Shown piece after piece: positions 42,877 through 52,999 of a stretch of DNA of 64,000 bases. The stretch is from Sepioteuthis lessoniana (Eukaryota > Mollusca > Cephalopoda > Myopsida > Loliginidae). How positions within the stretch are numbered: the first letter of the stretch is position 1; each line of letters begins with the position of its first letter. Where the stretch lies: positions 23,032,162 to 23,096,161 of the forward strand of contig OY757916.1 of assembly GCA_963585895.1 (NCBI GenBank), written 5' to 3'. The notes below the pieces were generated by a model, which saw only the letters and a program-made list of their open reading frames with translations, made no database searches and was not told the DNA's origin. The translations under genes were made by a program, and so were the position numbers.

Positions 42877-43169
42877 GTAAGTGACCCAGGAGGGCAGCAG
42901 TGCTGGGAGGTCATTACATTCCTGGAAGGAAGTAACTTGATCCTATTGAAATAGGGAAATTCTTTAGGGAAAGCCAAATTTCTTATGTCAAGCTACATGT
43001 AATTCAGGTTATTCTTTGATAGGGGGTGAACAAGTAAGAATAACATTCATAAACTGTATTTCTAAAAGTGTTGATTAAGAAAACAAAACCTAAAAAAAAA
43101 GAGAAAAAAGAGAAATAAACTAGAAAGAAATTACATTTGTAAAAAATGGAAATTAGGAAGAAAGGTAGA

Positions 43170-43388
43170 AAGTAAAGGACCCTATCAGGTGCTACCACTC
43201 CGGGCCAGAGTGGACCTGGGAGCAATGGTTATGAAGGGGTGCTCCGCATTCCCGAAAGCTCCAGCATCAATGGAACCTCACCATCAGATTGTTTAGTGTC
43301 ATATGCAGGACACTCATTGGGGAGGGGTCTTACCGCTCTGAAGAGGTGCAGTCAGTGTATTCTACAGCCTCAGCCGGCTGGGCAAGAA
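43170..43388 (-). mobile_element. HTT head only
   Basis: Minus strand head: complement of gcccagccggctgaggctg at the right end through 'gctaccactccgggccagag' at the left. No tandem or tail. Well preserved. Confidence 0.8.
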
Positions 43389-43529
43389 AATATTTTGATT
43401 TAAAGAATACATATTTTTATATATATTTGTGTGTGTGTGAGTAAATAGTTGGCCAGACTGGGCTTTTTATGCTGGAGAAAATGAAAAGAAAACCAGGTAA
43501 TAGGAAATATATATATATATATTAACTGG

Positions 43530-44022
43530 ACATTGGCATAATGATTAGAGTGTTTGCCAATGGCCTGGGAGACCTGGATTCAATCCCAGGTTGAGACATA
43601 CCAAAGACTCAAAAATGATACTTGGTACCTCCTTGCTTAACACTCAGCATGGTAGGAGACTCACCTATGACCAGAATAATGGACTTACCCAAAGAGAATA
43701 TTAATCAAGAATTAAGTTGGTAGCGCAGAGAGCAGCAGTAGCAGCTGTAGTAAGCACCTTGCCGGTCTTTGTGTATGTTGAACTAAGGAGATCCCTCCAC
43801 AGAGACTTGGATACATTTGTGTAGCACCTCATATCTCCGTGTTGAGTTATTTATTTATTGACCCTTAATAATTGCTCATAACAATAAGGTATGTATCAAG
43901 GGTAAAGTAAAGCAATCCAGGGAAAGGAGTAGCATCCTCCCCTACACTACGGTGTATTAGCTATTGAAAAGGGAGCCTTCTGGTCGCCCTTGGCTATGGT
44001 CACCAACTTTACTTTACTTATA
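43530..44022 (+). mobile_element. SINE-A split by an insertion
   Basis: 43530-43649 (A box TTGGCATAATG, B box GATTCAATCCC) continues at 43886-44022 ('ataaggtatgtatcaaggg' to 'ccaactttacttta'). The extra block 43650-43885 separates them. Confidence 0.85.
43650..43885. mobile_element. unknown ~236-bp insertion in SINE-A
   Basis: Starts near tggtaggagactcacc and ends near 'attgctcataaca', so possibly TG...CA. It contains gcagcagtagcagctgtag. No clean duplication could be read. Solo LTR or another short element. Confidence 0.5.
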
Positions 44023-44024
44023 TG

Positions 44025-44380
44025 GTTTCAAGTATTCCGCCTTAATGTATATAATTTATGCAGTAATGTTTTCAAATATTTCACCCATTTGAATGATTTC
44101 AAGAAATTATCAATAATTATTCACTGAAAACAATTATAATTTCAAGAAACTATTCTTAACTTCTTAATACAAATGATTTGTTTGATTATATGGTTTCAAG
44201 TACTGCTATCAAATACTAATAATTTGCAGTCATATTATTTCAAGCATTTTACACATTTATAAGATTTAAAAAACTAATGATAATAATCAACTGAAAATAT
44301 TTATAACTTCAAGTAACTAATTTTGATATAAACAATTTGTACTCAGCAAAATGGTTCCAACTGAACCGATTTAATACAAA
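44025..44380 (-). mobile_element. HTT internal units
   Basis: 'atggtttcaagtattcc', 'atttgtttgattatatggtt' and similar blocks match HTT internal units on the minus strand. Head and tail are absent. Confidence 0.6.
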
Positions 44381-44391
44381 TAATTTTGAAA

Positions 44392-45760
44392 GCCCAGATG
44401 GCTAGGGCTGCAAAATACACCGACTGAATCTCTACAAGATCCTCCCAATGAGTTTCCTGTATATGAAACTAAACAATCTGATGGGGAGACTCCAGTAATG
44501 CTGGAGCTTGGGGGAATGTTGAGTACCCTTTTATTGCCATCACTCCCAGGTCCACTCTTGTCTGGAGTGGTAGTACCTGATAGGGCCTTATCTATTGGTC
44601 AGATAGAACTGTTTGACATTTAAACGCAGTGCAAACAAATGACTGATGCTAAATGGAATTGCCTGCAAAAGAACTGTTCACTCTTTTAACTGTAGGTAAA
44701 TAAATATCTGATGTTAGTGGTACATAGCAAAACTAGAAACCATTTAACTTTGACTTATGCTAAATTGAACTGTTTGAAATAGAACTGTTAGATCATTTAA
44801 CTATATGTAAACAAATGACTGATGTTTAATTGAATTGTTGGTGATATAATACTTGGAATCTTTTAACTTTGTTGACTTATGCTAAATTGAATTGTATGAA
44901 ATAGAAGTGTTTGATGATTTAACTGTGTGTAAATAAATGACTCATATTAGTGATACATAGCAATACTAGGAACCATTTAATCTAGTTGACTTATGCTAAA
45001 TGGAATGGTTGGAAATAGAATGTTTTTGATCATTTAACTATTTGTAAACAAATGTTTGATGGTTAACAGGGATGGGTCAAAATGAAAACACCTTGAATCT
45101 TAGTATCATAACTTTTAAGCTCCGATTTAAGATATTTGTTATTGTTATGTTTTTTGATTAATCATTAATTTTTCTTGTCTTAATTTACTAAAATTATTGT
45201 TTTTTGACAGATATCAGTAGAAGAAATTAATCAAAATTCATTAAAATGGCAGATCTATTAGACTTAAGATTAGGTTAAATTGTTATTGCCTGTATGGCAG
45301 GTGCTTGTGTAACAAAAACCACTGAATTATTTGGTGTAGCAAGGAGTATTGTCTCGAAAGTAACAACAGCATTTGAGAAAGAAGGAAAAATCTCCTCACT
45401 GAAGCAAAAATTTTAAAGAAAGCAAAAGCTGTTTGATAGAGACTGTCAGACCCTTACATGGATTGTTAGGAAAGATCATAAGAATACAACTCCAAAAATT
45501 ACATCAAAGTTTAATGACCATCTTGAGACCCCAGTGTCCTCAAAAACTGTAAGGGAGATGCCCAAAGCCAGATTTCACAGGAGGGCTTCAATCAGAAAAC
45601 CTTATTAAAAATAAATTTATTTGAAATTTCAAGGTGTTTACATTATTTTGTCAAAACCCTGCATATATCTAATATATATATATATATGTATATATAAACT
45701 GGATTTGGCATTAAATAACCTACAATGGTTGATATGCCATAAAACCAAACCAAACCAAAC
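44392..45760 (+). mobile_element. HTT repeat split by a Tc1-like element
   Basis: Head 44392-44600, internal units 44600-45066 (taaattgaattg, gaaatagaactg, caaacaaatgactgatg), tail 45698-45760 (ggcattaaataacc ... ataaaaccaaacc). A Tc1-like element lies in between. Confidence 0.85.
45067..45663 (+). mobile_element. Tc1-like element, deleted
   Basis: Imperfect inverted ends: cagggatgggtcaaaatg...aacaccttgaa at the left and the complement (ttcaaggtgttt...caaaaccctg) at the right. Inside, + strand frames give a Tc1-family N-terminal DNA-binding region: FGVARSIVSKVTTAFEKEGK, then TPKITSKFNDHLETPVSSKT and HRRASIRKP, with stops. The catalytic DDE domain is missing. About 600 bp versus about 1.6 kb for intact Tc1. 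Confidence 0.8.
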
Positions 45761-45799
45761 CAAATAATTTTGAAATGGACCTCTTTGACCCATAAATAT

Positions 45800-45985
45800 A
45801 ATCCTTAAAGGAACTACCACTCCTGGTCAGAGTGGACCAGGGAATAATTACAACAAAGTGGTGACTTTGCATTCCATAGAGATTAAGAACTAGAGTCTCA
45901 CCATAGAATGATGTCTAATCTCATGCTTAGGGTTCCGAATTCTCTGTAGGGGTGAAGTCGTTGTATTCTAAACCCTTTTATTCTT
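45800..45985 (-). mobile_element. HTT head, diverged
   Basis: Minus strand: complement of the head from 'ctaccactcctggtcagag' to 'gtattctaaaccc'. Confidence 0.65.
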
Positions 45986-46735
45986 TCAATATCTACATTT
46001 TTTTCAAATTTCAAATGTTTCTTAGTTGAAAATAATATTCATATTTCTGTTAAAAAATTATTGAATGTGGATTAAGTTAAATTAAAAGTTGTTTTTCACT
46101 TGAGTTATTTGTAAGCAATTAATTCCATTTTTTTTTAATGCCAATTAAATAATTTAAATCTACACTTAAAAGTTCAAACTATTAAACAAACATAAAAGAA
46201 ATCTCATCACTTTCATCTATGATAAAAAATATTCTTTTTTTTAAGATTAGAATTAAATCAAATTAAGATTAAATTCAAATGATTAATGCGCTTATTTCCT
46301 AAGGATTAAAAAAAGATTCTAACAAAAAATTTTAAATAAAGACAAAATAAATCCAAATTTTAAAAAAAAATTGAAATTTATTTTATTCTTGATCTGCTTA
46401 CAATTAGCCTCTTGGCTTCATGACAGCTGATCATAGAGGATCATTTATTTGTTGTTTTCTCGATAAAGCTGGTAGAAGGCCTTGAAAGTTTTGGAGCTCT
46501 GAGTAAGACAGCTGCTTTTGAGGAGAGACAGAAATCAAAGAATTCTGCTGGTTTTGCTTCTTTCTTTACTTTCTGATCGTTTCGTTTTTCCTGGCCTTTC
46601 TCTTTTTTCATTTTCTTTCTCTTTCAGCTTTTAACTTTTTCTTTCTTATTTGATTTTCTTCTTCAGACAGGAGGTTTAATTCAATTTTTTAAAATCAATT
46701 TTTTCTCTTTCAATTTTTCCCTTTTTCCAATTAAA
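45986..46735. other. AT-rich unassigned sequence
   Basis: No family recognised. Poly(T) and TTTC patches at 46590-46720. Confidence 0.4.
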
Positions 46736-46736
46736 T

Positions 46737-47012
46737 CAGCCCAGTCGGCAAGGAATGTAGAATACCCCAACTGCATCTCTGCGAAGGAGTAAGAAAACAA
46801 GTGAACTGGATAAGACACTGAACTGCATCTAATGATGAGGCTCCATTCCTGGAGCTTTCAAGAATGTAGAGTAACTGTTTATTGTCATTACTCCCAGGTC
46901 CACTCTGTTCCAGAGTGAGAGTACCTGTTAGAACACCATCTATGAATCAAATAGAACTGTTTAATCATTTAATATACTTGAAACCATTTAGCAGTGTGCA
47001 AACAAATGACTG
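46737..47012 (+). mobile_element. HTT repeat (5' part)
   Basis: Head 46737-46950 and the start of internal units. Its internal part continues beyond a SINE-A (47281-47343) and beyond a PLE-HH (48002-48110), so two later insertions split one HTT copy. Confidence 0.75.
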
Positions 47013-47278
47013 AACCGGCGCATTGGTCAAGTGGGTAGAGTGTTCACCAATGGCCCAGGAGACCGGGGTTCAATCCCAAGTCGAGTCATACCAAAAACTT
47101 TTAAAAAATGGTACTTGATACCTCCTTGCTTAACACTCAGCATTATAAGTTAAGGATCAAGGGTAAAGTGGAGCAATCTAGGGAATAGAGTAGCATCCTC
47201 CCCTACACCTCAGTGTGGTAGCTATTGAAAAGGAAGCCTTCGGGTCACCCTTGACTAAGGTTGCCAATTTTACTTACT
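47013..47278 (+). mobile_element. SINE-A nested in HTT
   Basis: A box TTGGTCAAGTGG, B box GGTTCAATCCC, 3' end 'ccaattttacttac'. Confidence 0.88.
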
Positions 47279-47343
47279 TACATAGCAATACTTGGTATTA
47301 TTTAACTGTGTGCAAATAAATAATAATGAATAGAATTATTAGG

Positions 47344-47989
47344 AATTAATTTTTATTTATTGCAGACTTTTTTTCCTCATCTTGGTAGTTTTTGTGTTGT
47401 TTCTTCTTTCACCAAAACCAGCAGAATTCTTTGTGAAAGAAGAAACAACACAAAAACTACCAAGATGAGGAAAAAAAGTCCACAATAAATAAAAATTAAT
47501 TCTCAGATTAAGAAACCTCATCTCAAAATGATTCCAATTAAAGACAAGTACAAAAATTCGGTACGGACCTGACTCTGGAAGAACAGATAAGGATTTATAA
47601 GACCAAAAAATCCAACCTTGATCGCCCTTCGGGGCCCGTGGTGCAGCGGATAGAGACGTTGAGTCTCTGCGGTTCCAGGTGAGCATTGTCAGAAGATAGC
47701 GGTTTCAAATCCTACCCAAGAGGTTTACTTGGTCAAAAACGTGGTGCGATAGACAACAACTATGGGAGGCAGTAATTACTGGGGATACGGTTACAAGACT
47801 CAGCATTCCTATCCGAGGTCGCGGTAAATCGCCTGAAGAAGGCCAGAGGTGAAATTTGGCCGAAACGTAAGTGAAAGAAGAAACAACACAAAAACTACCA
47901 AGGTGAGGAAAAAAAATCCGCAATAAATAAAAATTAATTCTCAGATTAAGAAACCTCATCTCAAAATGATTCCAATTAAAGACAAGGAC
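47344..47989 (+). mobile_element. PLE-HH copy 3, complete with 12-bp TSD
   Basis: Flanked by agaattattagg at 47332-47343 and 47990-48001. Order: inverted arm (47347-47413), direct arm (47433-47540), tRNA-like module 47630-47720 (A-box-like TGGTGCAGCGG, long variable arm, B box GGTTTCAAATCC), hammerhead-like core 47833-47865 (CTGAAGA, GGCC/GGCC stem II, GAAA), direct arm again (47869-47989). No reverse transcriptase, so it is non-autonomous. The 109- and 126-codon minus-strand frames lie within it and are not genes. Confidence 0.8.
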
Positions 47990-48109
47990 AGAATTATTAG
48001 GCTTTAATAACAATACTAGAAACCATTTAACTGCATGCAAAAAATGAGCTTTGGCTTGTTTAAAGATTATGTTACGAACAAACAATTGATTTACAAATTA
48101 TATTTCAAT

Positions 48110-48520
48110 CGTACATCCTAGATGCATCAAGGTAGGTCTTCAGTGATGCACTGTCTTCATCGCAGATTTCGGGTTTTTTGCATCATATCGGCTCCGTCAG
48201 AAACCCCGGCATGACTCTGTAAGAGCCAAGCCGCCTCCTTGATCGCGACGTGCTACGCTCGTGCCTCTACCAAAGCAAAAAAGAAAAAATAATATGGGCG
48301 GACTTCGGCCGTTCTTATAGACATCTGTCCATCGTCCTCTTTATTTCTTCCATGGCTCTGATCTCTTAAGCCAAATCCACTTTGATGCCTTCAGAACTGT
48401 GTTGGTAATGTCCTTCAGCGCCCTCACTCTAGCTGCCCCGACTATACCAATTTTTGCTTGGGCTCTGCCCAAAGACTGTCCAGCAAAGCCCCTACAACCG
48501 TCTTCCACGGGGTCATATAT
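48110..48520 (-). pseudogene. LINE-3 ORF C-terminal fragment
   Basis: Minus strand frame (about 48510-48345): VEDGCRGFAGQSLGRAQ, IGIVGAARVRALKDI, ASKWIWLKRSEPWKK then stop. This Gly-Phe-rich, Trp-rich C-terminus is typical of a widespread retroelement ORF end (family knowledge; clade not assigned). The downstream part is noncoding 3' sequence. Confidence 0.65.
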
Positions 48521-48597
48521 ATATATATATATATATATAAACAGGATTTGGCATTTGATTACTTATGAGTGTTGATAAGCCATAAAACAAACCAACT
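48521..48597 (+). mobile_element. (TA)n run plus HTT/SINE-B-type tail
   Basis: (TA)n at 48516-48538, then ggatttggcatttgattac and gataagccataaaacaaacc. Confidence 0.6.
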
Positions 48598-48794
48598 TCT
48601 CTTTTCAACCTGCTTTATCTTCATAATATTACTATTTGTATTATTCTTTTTATGTTAGCTTTTTAATTTTCATTCTTCAATTTTTTTTACTTTTTGCTCA
48701 TCTTTAGCGTTTGTATTTCCTTCATTCTCATTTTTTAACTCGTGTTTTCATCTTGATACCGTCAAATTTCCAAAATTAATTTGCTATGCGCCTA

Positions 48795-49820
48795 GTCAGG
48801 TGCAGCTGTAGAATACACCAACTGCACTTCTACAGGGAGGTTAGACACTAAACCATTAGATATTGAGGCACCGATGCTCGAAATTTGGGGAATATGGAGT
48901 ACCCCTTTATTGCAATCACTCCCAGGTCCAATCTGATCTGGGGTGGTAGTACCTGATAGGGTTCTATCTATGGGTCAAATAGAACTGTTTGACATTTAAA
49001 CACCGGGCAAACAAATGACTTATGCTCAATTGAATTGTTAGAAATAGAACTGTTTGATCATTTGACTGTTTGCAAAAAAATGACTGATGTTTTATTGAAA
49101 TTTTTGTGATAAATAGCAATACTTGGAACAAATTAACAGTGTGCTAACAAAGGGTCAATGTTAATTAAGATTATTTGTGTTGATTAGCAATACTTGAAAC
49201 TTTTTAACTGTGTTCCAAAATTGAATTATTAGAGCTACATAGTGATGCTTGAAACTCTTTAACAGTGTGCAAATAAAACTATTGATGTGTTGTGATGCTG
49301 ACAAAAGAAAGACATTGTAAACACAAAAGGTTTGATAGAAAAACATATTTACAGAAACAAGATACAAGTGAACATGATTAAACAATAGTTAGTTGGTAGA
49401 AAGCTGAGAGTCCAGAGTGGTAGTGACTATCTGTCCACTATGCAAATGGTATCACACATGATTGTGTCATGCTGATTGGTGCACCTCCTGCTGATGCTCT
49501 CGTTGACGTGTATTAATGGAGGAGGGCGAGTCCATTATGTAGCGAGTACAATATGATGTTAAATTGCAATTTTTGAATTTAATTGTGTACAAACAAATTG
49601 TTAATACTAAATGGAACTATTTACGTTAGAATATTTGGAAACATTTAAATGTACAAACAATAGTAATAATTATATGCGAACAAATTAGCTCTGAGTCATT
49701 TAAAAATTAGATTACGCACACACCATTGATTTACAAATCATATGAATAACCTTTTACTGTGTGCAAAGAAATAGCCTCCGGCTCATTTAAAGATGTTATC
49801 TACAAACTACACATTTAAAA
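48795..49820 (+). mobile_element. HTT repeat split by repeat V
   Basis: Head 48795-48985, internal units 48985-49282 and 49546-49800. No clear tail. Repeat V is inserted after attgatgt and sequence resumes with gatgttaaattg, a short duplication of about 5 bp. Confidence 0.75.
49283..49545 (+). mobile_element. repeat V
   Basis: gttgtgatgctgacaaaag to gcgagtacaata, with 'gttagttggtagaaagctga' and 'gcaaatggtatcacac'. Minus-strand counterpart at 29955-30980. Unknown class; ~260 bp, no coding. Confidence 0.75.
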
Positions 49821-49829
49821 AGTCAGAAA

Positions 49830-50003
49830 GTAAATTTGGCGACCATAGTCGAGGGTGACCTAAAGGCTTCCTTTTTGATAGCTACTACACCAAGGTTTTG
49901 GGGAGGGTGCTACTCCTTTCCCTGGATTGTTCCACTTTACCCTTGATCCTTACCTTATAATTCTGAGTGTTAAACAAGGTAGCATCAAGTACCATTTTTT
50001 TTT
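49830..50003 (-). mobile_element. SINE-A, 5' truncated
   Basis: 'atttggcgaccatagtcgag' through 'ctggattgttccac' to aagtaccat followed by poly(T). Confidence 0.8.
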
Positions 50004-50007
50004 TGTG

Positions 50008-50282
50008 TCTATCCTATGAGACTTGATATGCCAAAAAACCCAACTAACCTAATTTGCTTGACTCTGAAGCCCAGAACATTCTAAGTGCATCTCTTGCAGT
50101 GAGGTAAAAACTTACCTAAAAAAGGTTATCAAGGGTATGATACTAAACAGCATCCAGGGGAGAGGCTCCACTTCTGGAGGTTTGAGGATTGTGGAATACT
50201 CCTTCATTGCCATTACTTCCAGGTCCACTCTGATGTAAAATGTTAGTACCTATTAAGTTCCATTCATAGGTCAGATAGCTTC
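50008..50282 (+). mobile_element. tail fragment and diverged HTT head
   Basis: gatatgccaaaaaacccaac tail remnant at 50019-50045, then an HTT head (ctgaagcccagaacattc ... 'tacttccaggtccactctga' ... gttccattcataggtcagat). Confidence 0.6.
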
Positions 50283-50835
50283 TTTTTTTTTAATTATTAC
50301 TATTAGATAGAAATTACATAACTGTGCATACAAATGGTTATTATTATTAAATATGAATATATATACATTACGCTGGTCAAAAAAAAGATTTTTTGAAATG
50401 ATGTTGTGGCGCTATATATCATTTTTAGCTAATTTGATGGCACTGAATCTAAAAGTGACTATACTTTTTCTTGCTGCACAGAAATGCCTCATTTTTTGAA
50501 AAAAAAGGATTTTTTTCATCTATTTTCTATATATATGATATTGACCGATGGCAATATTTCCCAAAGTAAAATCATGGAAACCTATCATTTCATATGTAAA
50601 CCAACATATATTGGTCTGGTTATTGCGAAATACTATTTTTGCAATAACAACCAGACATTAAATTATTAAAAATAATACAATTGAATATATACTATATGAT
50701 TCCTATTGAGGTTGGTCATCGTGGTTTTCTAGGACACTCAGTCATTTTGTTTCTTTCAAAAATAGGAGTCACTGGCCGCTGTTTGAAAGTTGCCTCAAAT
50801 CGTCTTCAGACCGTGGCACAATATGCATCTAGTTG
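50283..50835. other. unassigned sequence
   Basis: Nothing recognised, apart from an inverted pair around 50615-50660 ('ggtctggttattgcgaaata' and 'ttttgcaataacaaccagac') forming a short hairpin. Confidence 0.45.
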
Positions 50836-51010
50836 TCATACTAGGGTTTAAGAGCCCAGTCTGCCCAACTTTTTACCCATAGCTGGAGGGAAAATAGTTA
50901 GATTCATACTGTTTCCTGGATAATCAGTTATATGTGAAATGCAAACAGCCAAATCCAAGATTTGAACTTGGGTTGCTATGTCCATTTCCTATGATGGTAA
51001 CCATACATTG
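50836..51010 (-). mobile_element. SINE-C, 3' truncated
   Basis: 'agcccagtctgcccaac', 'agctggagggaaaatag', gatttgaacttgggttgc: SINE-C on the minus strand without its 3' end. Confidence 0.75.
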
Positions 51011-51014
51011 CAAA

Positions 51015-51262
51015 CCCAGTATAGTGGGTAGACTGCTCGCCAATGGTCCAGGAAACTGGGGTTGTGTCATACCAAAGACTCAAAAAATGGTACTTGATGC
51101 TTCCTTGCTTAACATTCAACATTAGAAGATACAGATCAAGGGTAAAGTGGAGCAATCTAGGGAAAGGCCAAGTGCTCTAACCTACACCTCAGTGTAGTAG
51201 CTAATGAAAAGGATGCCTTCAAGTCAGCCTCGATTACTGCTGCCAACATTACTTACTAATAT
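51015..51262 (+). mobile_element. SINE-A with B-box deletion
   Basis: A box like ccagtatagtgggtagac. The region of the B box is deleted (gaaactggggttgtgtcata). Body and 3' end 'gccaacattacttac' are present. Confidence 0.8.
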
Positions 51263-51299
51263 ATATGTATAATAAGTATGTAAAAATATATACATATAT

Positions 51300-51600
51300 C
51301 ATGGCCCAGTCAACTGGGGCTGTTGAATATACTAACTACATCTCTACAGAGGAGTAAGACTCCCTCCTAGGAGTGTCCTGTTATTGACACTAAACAATCT
51401 GATGATGAGGCTTCAGTAATGCAAGAGCTTTGGAGAATGTGGAGTACTCCTTTATTGTTATTGCTTCCACTTCCACTCTGGCCTGGAGTGGTAGCACCTG
51501 ATAGGGTCCTATCTATGGGTCAAATAAAATTAAACAGTGTAAGTATCCTAAACTGAATTGCTTGAAATTAACTGCTTTTAAATTTTACAGTGGTAAACAA
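51300..51600 (+). mobile_element. HTT repeat, head plus one unit
   Basis: Head 51302-51520 with 'cccagtcaactggggctg', followed by one internal unit. Directly followed by another HTT head. Confidence 0.75.
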
Positions 51601-51614
51601 AGAACTGAGTACTC

Positions 51615-52258
51615 TGTGGCCCAGTCAGTTTGGGTTGCAGAATACACCAACTCCACCTCTGCGGAAGGGTAAGACCCCCCACACACACATAGCGCCAGAG
51701 CAAGTGTCCTGGATATGACACTAAACAATCTGATGGTGAGATTCCAGTAATGTTGGCGCTTTTGGGAATGTGGTGTACCCCTTCATTGCCATTGCTCTCA
51801 GGTCTACTCTGGCCTGGTGTGGTAGAACCTGATAGGGTCCTATCTATGGGTCAAATAGAGTTAAACTGTCTACTTCTGCTAAACTGAATTATTTGAAATA
51901 GAACTGGGTTTTTTTTTAACTGTGAGTAAACAAAAAAACTATATTTGAACCTATGATTAATTCTGTATAAACAAAAGACTGTACTTATGCTAAACAGAAT
52001 GGTTTGAAATTAAGTGAAACCATTTACGTGTGAACAAAAAAACAAGCTCATGCTTTTTTAAAAATACTATCTTTAAAATGTGTTTACAAATCATAAATCT
52101 AATGTATGTTTTAAAAGGATTTGGCATTAAATAACCTACAATGGTCGATATGTCATAAAACCAAACCTAATATTATATATTTAATATATATGTATAAAGA
52201 GGTTTTGGCATTAAATAACCTACAATGGTCGATAGGCCATGAAACCAAACCAAACCAA
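51615..52258 (+). mobile_element. HTT repeat with duplicated tail
   Basis: Head 51615-51850, internal units 51850-52090, tail 52115-52175 (ggcattaaataacc...aaaccaaacc). A second near-identical tail lies at 52200-52258 after a short TA-rich gap, giving two similar 60-codon frame segments. Confidence 0.8.
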
Positions 52259-52535
52259 ACTATACATATATCAATATGTTTTTTTCCAAATGATAAAATA
52301 TAAATGATGTGTGATAGATATCCTTTTTTAAGCATAATCTCCTTCTGTGTCAAGACACTTAATTTTAGTGGTGAATATCAATGATACAGATTGAACACTA
52401 TACATTGTAAATTTCAGATCAAACTTCAGCTAATAAATACATTTAAAACTTTTGAAATATTGCTTCATCATACTGAAAAAAGGTGTGTAATATATTATAC
52501 ATCAACAGTAAGATGCATGAATAAAAATTACACAC
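52259..52535. other. unassigned sequence
   Basis: No family recognised. Confidence 0.4.
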
Positions 52536-52618
52536 ACAAAATACATACATATGCATACACACATGTACATTCACACATAAAAACATACACACACATCACA
52601 CACACACACACATATATT

Positions 52619-52670
<52 letters not shown>

Positions 52671-52676
52671 AATATA

Positions 52677-52742
<66 letters not shown>

Positions 52743-52777
52743 AAGAGAGAGAGAGATTGATATGCATGAAAAGACTG

Positions 52778-52816
<39 letters not shown>
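52536..52816. repeat. (CA)n, (TA)n, (GA)n, (GATA)n block
   Basis: (CA)n-rich to 52612, (TA)n at 52622-52668 and 52676-52740, (GA)n at 52744-52756, and (GATA)n at 52778-52815. Confidence 0.96.
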
Positions 52817-52817
<1 letters not shown>

Positions 52818-52999
52818 GAATCAATATTTAAGCACTTTTAAGTGATGTTCAGGTTTTCTGAGACTCATACATCAATTATTAAACAAAAAAGTTTCTGAGA
52901 AAATTAATTTTTTCAGAAAAGAAAAAAAAAACTTTCTTAAAAAGCAAAGTTAAATTTTTACTTGGCTCAATTATAATTAATATTCCATCATTTTTTTAG

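Noticed and set aside
47357-48085. 109- and 126-codon frames with similar internal sequence
   Set aside because: The similarity comes from the direct arms of one PLE-HH element, antisense to its sense orientation.
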